NCBI RefSeq assembly: GCF_036850765.1 | Contig: NC_089495.1 | Span: 202,245,847-202,309,846 of the forward strand | Length of the DNA: 64,000 bases | Direction of reading: 5' to 3' | DNA from: Saccopteryx bilineata | Taxonomy: Eukaryota > Chordata > Mammalia > Chiroptera > Emballonuridae | Part shown: positions 62,801 to 64,000 of the stretch, piece after piece | Layout of the letters: every line of letters starts with the position of its first letter | Numbering within the stretch: position 1 is the stretch's first letter | Translations under genes and position numbers: made by a program | Notes under the pieces: generated by a model | What the model saw: the letters and a program-made list of their open reading frames with translations, nothing else | Told to the model about the DNA's origin: nothing | The model's database searches: none

Positions 62801-63428
62801 GTCAGTAATGCCAGAGGGAAGAATTAAATCACAGTCACAGCTCAGCCATTTAATCTCTTTTGTCTTGGCAATCAGCTTGCCCAAGTGTGTTTCCCACCCC
62901 CCAAAATTCAGCCCTAGTCTCTTTATCCTTTTGGAGATGATGGTAATCCCAGCACTACTTACTGTAAAGAAATTCAGTGAATATCAGATAAATCAGTTTG
63001 AAAAGGCATTGCTAACTAAATAAAATGATACTTTTCTTGTAAAATGCCTAAGCCTGCTTATTTTGTTTCTCTCCTGAGAGGGAGCCTGTGTCCCTTTCCT
63101 ATGTCGGCTACTACTCGAGTTCTTTTAGTCCGCGGGTCAGGAGCAGACAGGGTGCACGGAGCCTTGAAGGGTGAGCATGGGGAAGCTTGATCTTGGTCCT
63201 GTTTGGGGTGTTTTTCTGTCATATGCCCTGTTCTGGCAGTACTTCTAAACTCATGTATGCTCTTTGCCTTCTTCGTACGGAGTCTGGTACAAATTCTTGA
63301 CAATTTTTTTCTTTCTTTAGAGGAACCAGATTAGCATCTCCCAGTGGGTTCCAGTATGCATCCGGTTGGTACCTTCCTCCCCTCCCACACAGGGACAGTG
63401 CAGCAGGGATTTGTCTGGCACTTCCCAG
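50734..63428 (+). CDS. UQCC1: UQCC1, first two coding exons, partial gene
   Basis: UQCC1 (yeast Cbp3 relative) is a mitochondrial inner-membrane-associated assembly factor that works with UQCC2 to bring newly made cytochrome b into respiratory complex III. Exons 50734-50757 and 63321-63428 join in phase 0 to MALLVRVL + RNQISISQWVPV and so on, 44 residues. Recalled human UQCC1 starts MALLVRVLRNQTSISQWVPV, so identity is high. This part is the mitochondrial targeting N-terminus: few acidic residues, several Arg. The catalytically relevant Cbp3-like domain lies right of the window. Intron 1 is about 12.6 kb and packed with repeats. UQCC1 and GDF5 run in the same direction, 12 kb apart. Confidence 0.94.
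51040..51240 (+). repeat. MIR-like relic in UQCC1 intron 1
   Basis: The stretch gacctgggttctatagtccc, then gtgacgttgggcaggtagtc, then aaaacgaggacgtttatctg, fits MIR. Confidence 0.55.
51463..51588. mobile_element. Mariner-type MITE
   Basis: About 126 bp. The left end ggggcaaaagtaggtttacag, without its last base, pairs with the right end gtaaacctacctttgcccc as an inverted repeat; the outermost bases are decayed and the TA duplication is visible only on the right. There is no coding capacity. Confidence 0.8.
51811..51980 (-). repeat. SINE type C
   Basis: Minus-strand short SINE, T-rich tail, head ending ctgtctgtccagggc. Confidence 0.85.
51996..52363 (-). repeat. SINE type A with TSD
   Basis: Minus-strand type A; TSD agttattaggtt at 51984-51995 and from 52364. 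It has a local duplication of ggatccaccc (52075-52096) and a shortened gggcgatgctctg block. Confidence 0.93.
52694..53013. mobile_element. Non-autonomous hAT element with perfect 8 bp TSD
   Basis: 320 bp with inverted ends CAGGGGTTGGGAAC and TTTCCCGACCCCTG (one mismatch). The 8 bp TSD ctttatac is at 52686-52693 and 53014-53021. An internal hairpin-like pair (gccagatgtggctc / gcatctggctcgc) is present. No transposase. Confidence 0.93.
53153..53482 (-). repeat. SINE type D with TSD
   Basis: Minus-strand type D; TSD ctgatcatctactctt at 53137-53152 and 53483-53498. Confidence 0.95.
53560..53700 (+). repeat. MIR SINE relic
   Basis: The stretch tactgtgtgtgtgaccttga, then gcaattcaccttccctgagc, is typical MIR. 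Confidence 0.7.
54049..54132 (+). repeat. Source copy of a local duplication
   Basis: About 84 bp (from ggacgggcacttatggggaa to ttgaggcagaggga) that recurs about 520 bp downstream at 54574-54664. This copy sits in unique intron sequence, so it is the likely source. Confidence 0.85.
54200..54440 (-). repeat. L1 3' fragment in antisense
   Basis: The stretch aaattgaggaataattgaca, then gctatcacttccataaaaat and ccaccactattcatgaacac, is an antisense L1 3' end. Confidence 0.65.
54441..54715 (-). repeat. SINE type C carrying a foreign insert
   Basis: The tail and body (aagcatcaactaatttttcc, cattgattgcttcttg) are interrupted at about 54571-54664 by the duplicated segment. The SINE then resumes with gatcgaacccaccatgtggg and ends truncated near 54700. 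Confidence 0.75.
54718..55129 (-). repeat. SINE, type A subfamily
   Basis: Minus-strand copy of the subfamily with the cagtgagaggaggggaggca tail, B box gggaatcgaacccag, head ending ccacctggccaggcc. It has an expanded (GA)n tract. Confidence 0.88.
54949..54989. repeat. (GA)n microsatellite
   Basis: About 20 GA units after a G run, inside the SINE. Confidence 0.93.
55640..55800 (-). repeat. MIR SINE relic
   Basis: The stretch acagctaacatttatagggc, then acttaccatgtgctaagcac and cctgataagaaaattgaacc, is an antisense MIR. Confidence 0.75.
56099..56472 (-). repeat. SINE type A
   Basis: Minus-strand type A with a T tract at left and the head ending agcggccaggc. A degenerate TSD (ttgagtctttt / ttgaatcattt) is possible. 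Confidence 0.9.
56661..56860 (+). repeat. SINE type B with TSD
   Basis: Plus-strand type B; TSD aagatttggactact at 56646-56660 and 56861-56875; contains a (CT)n run at 56787-56822. Confidence 0.95.
57128..57491 (-). repeat. SINE type A
   Basis: Minus-strand type A, preceded by a C run; head ending accagccagggc. It has a deletion near the gtgtgc...ggcgaggaatcg block. Confidence 0.9.
57508..57711 (-). repeat. SINE type B
   Basis: Minus-strand type B, tail with (TTTA)n, head ending ccacaggtcaggc. Confidence 0.9.
58305..58465 (-). repeat. SINE type C, diverged
   Basis: Minus-strand short SINE: tatttattgatagtgagagg, then gggatcaaactgacagcctc, head ending cgtccagccgcgc. No TSD seen. Confidence 0.7.
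58495..59560 (+). mobile_element. L1/HAL1 relic, ORF1 fragments, interrupted by a SINE
   Basis: 58500-58700 translates to RISDLEDRLIAI and NRASETYGTTKLTNV, typical of L1 ORF1 coiled-coil and following region. It is joined to an L1 3'-end-like stretch (taaccagtatcaccccaata). After the SINE at 58837-59175, 59178-59560 reads like the ORF1 C-terminal region (gatcctgaaagcagcaggaa, accttggaggccaaaagcaa) with several stops. Dead copy or copies. Confidence 0.7.
58837..59175 (+). repeat. SINE type D
   Basis: Plus-strand type D with a (CA)n tract at its 3' end (59151-59173) in place of a plain A tail; short possible TSD atcaat. Confidence 0.9.
59570..60075 (+). mobile_element. Tigger (pogo-type mariner) DNA transposon relic
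   Basis: The transposase start region is visible at 59719 (ATGGCCCCTGAATGTAGTAC, then MAPECSTEVPSRDAK-like codons), followed by tgtgctgttggctgtgagtc, aatgttaatgaatcaataat and atattaaatcaagtgcattt. The right part (gcaggaacctaaccctgcaa, then tttgctaactctacttgtgg) is a Tigger 3' end. Internally deleted and full of stops. Confidence 0.75.
60080..61530. other. Mostly unassigned UQCC1 intron 1 sequence
   Basis: No exon was recognised. A MIR-like antisense piece is possible at 60900-61060 (acactactgtgaggtagctt). The rest is unassigned. Confidence 0.4.
61551..61900 (+). repeat. SINE, type A subfamily, with TSD
   Basis: Plus-strand, tail ctctcactgaataaaaggaa; TSD taaacagttaataat at 61536-61550 and 61901-61915. 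Confidence 0.95.
62060..62520 (+). repeat. MIR relics
   Basis: 62060-62220 is an antisense MIR-like stretch (cactccatatgt... gaagcaacaaaggctcgtgg). 62290-62520 is a good plus-strand MIR (ctgcctgggttcaaattcta, then gcctggcacatagtaagtgc). Confidence 0.7.
62525..63320. other. UQCC1 intron 1, sequence before exon 2
   Basis: No repeat family or exon was recognised. The last bases form the exon 2 acceptor (ttctttctttag). Confidence 0.5.
63321..63428 (+). CDS. UQCC1: UQCC1 coding exon 2
   Basis: 108 bp, 36 codons, phase 0 at both ends: RNQISISQWVPVCIRLVPSS, then PPTQGQCSRDLSGTSQ. Acceptor ctttctttag, donor GTAAGG. Recalled human reads RNQTSISQWVPVCSRLIPVS and continues to SRTSQ. Confidence 0.94.
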
Positions 63429-63835
63429 GTAAGGTTTGTTCCTGTGGCTGGCATGAAAACTTCAGTGTTTATGTGCAAATGTCATGTATTTATAGATTAG
63501 TCAACCACACTGTGTGATGCAGAAACCTCACGAGACCACATCTAGGTCTCCGTGGTGCCAGCTCAGGGCTGATTCCTACTGTATAGTGTCTAGGGCGTGT
63601 TGCTAAATACCCCAGCAGTGGAACTTAGCCTGGGACACCATGCTAGTCTGATGATTTTCACTGTTGAGAGAGTTTCCAGATAGTCGTCTCAGAGGTAACG
63701 TTTCTTTAGCTTTCTTTTCATAGGCACTTTTATTCGGGAGAAGAAATACTTGTTTCTTTCTTTTTTCTTTTTACAAACATAAAATCCAAAGAATTATTTG
63801 AGGCCATAATTTACCATGGACACATGATTTATTTA

Positions 63836-64000
63836 TTTTTTTTATTTTTTTATTTTAAATTTTTATTTTTATTCATTTTAGAGAGGAGAGACAGAGAGAG
63901 AGAGGAGAGACAGAGAGAGAGAAGGGGGAGGAGCTGGAAGCATCAACTCCCATATGTGCCTTGACCAGGCAAGCCCAGGGTTTCGAACCGGCGACCTCAG
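63836..64000 (-). repeat. SINE type B, cut by window edge
   Basis: Minus-strand type B with the A-rich tail and body; the tRNA-like head continues past the end of the window (last bases accggcgacctcag). Confidence 0.88.

Overview
This is a 64 kb piece of mammalian nuclear genome, almost certainly from a bat. It holds parts of three neighbouring genes with the conserved order CEP250 - GDF5 - UQCC1 (human 20q11.22). Exons were called by translating them, checking GT/AG splice sites and phase, and comparing with human proteins recalled from memory; no database search was run. The bat call rests on four tRNA-derived SINE families plus several non-autonomous hAT and mariner elements with readable target-site duplications (TSDs). 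The bat family or species is not resolved.

Layout. Positions 632-9692 (minus strand) carry the first eleven coding exons of CEP250 (C-Nap1), about the first 524 of some 2,440 residues; the rest lies left of the window. Its CpG-rich promoter region is at about 15240-15960. Positions 16-34 kb are intergenic and repeat-rich (antisense L1/HAL1 near 21.3-24 kb and a SINE cluster at 26.0-27.6 kb). GDF5 is complete on the plus strand: two coding exons (34848-35472 and 37837-38711) give a 499-residue BMP-family preproprotein. From 39.3 to 50.5 kb is intergenic sequence with an MLT1-like LTR, a mariner element, L1 and L2 relics. UQCC1 starts at 50734 on the plus strand; its exon 1 (eight codons) and exon 2 (63321-63428) are present, separated by a 12.6 kb intron, and the gene continues to the right.

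The genes do not form a pathway. CEP250 is a centriole linker protein, GDF5 a secreted joint and skeletal morphogen, and UQCC1 a mitochondrial complex III assembly factor. CEP250 and GDF5 are transcribed divergently, GDF5 and UQCC1 in the same direction.

SINE labels used below: type A = long SINE with head GCCCTGGCCGGTTGGCTCAG; type B = head GCCTGACCTGTGGTGGCGCA; type C = short VES-like SINE with head GGCCCTGGCCGGGTGGCTCA; type D = head GCCTGACCAGGCGGTGGCGC. All have pol III A/B-box-like heads (B box near GGTTCGA) and A-rich tails. The most interesting observations are a 64-codon leucine-rich upstream ORF whose stop codon overlaps the GDF5 start codon (ATGA); a short tandem array that copies a CEP250 splice donor four times; a mariner element with 108 bp inverted repeats encoding only the DNA-binding half of a transposase; and a local templated duplication inside a SINE in UQCC1 intron 1.
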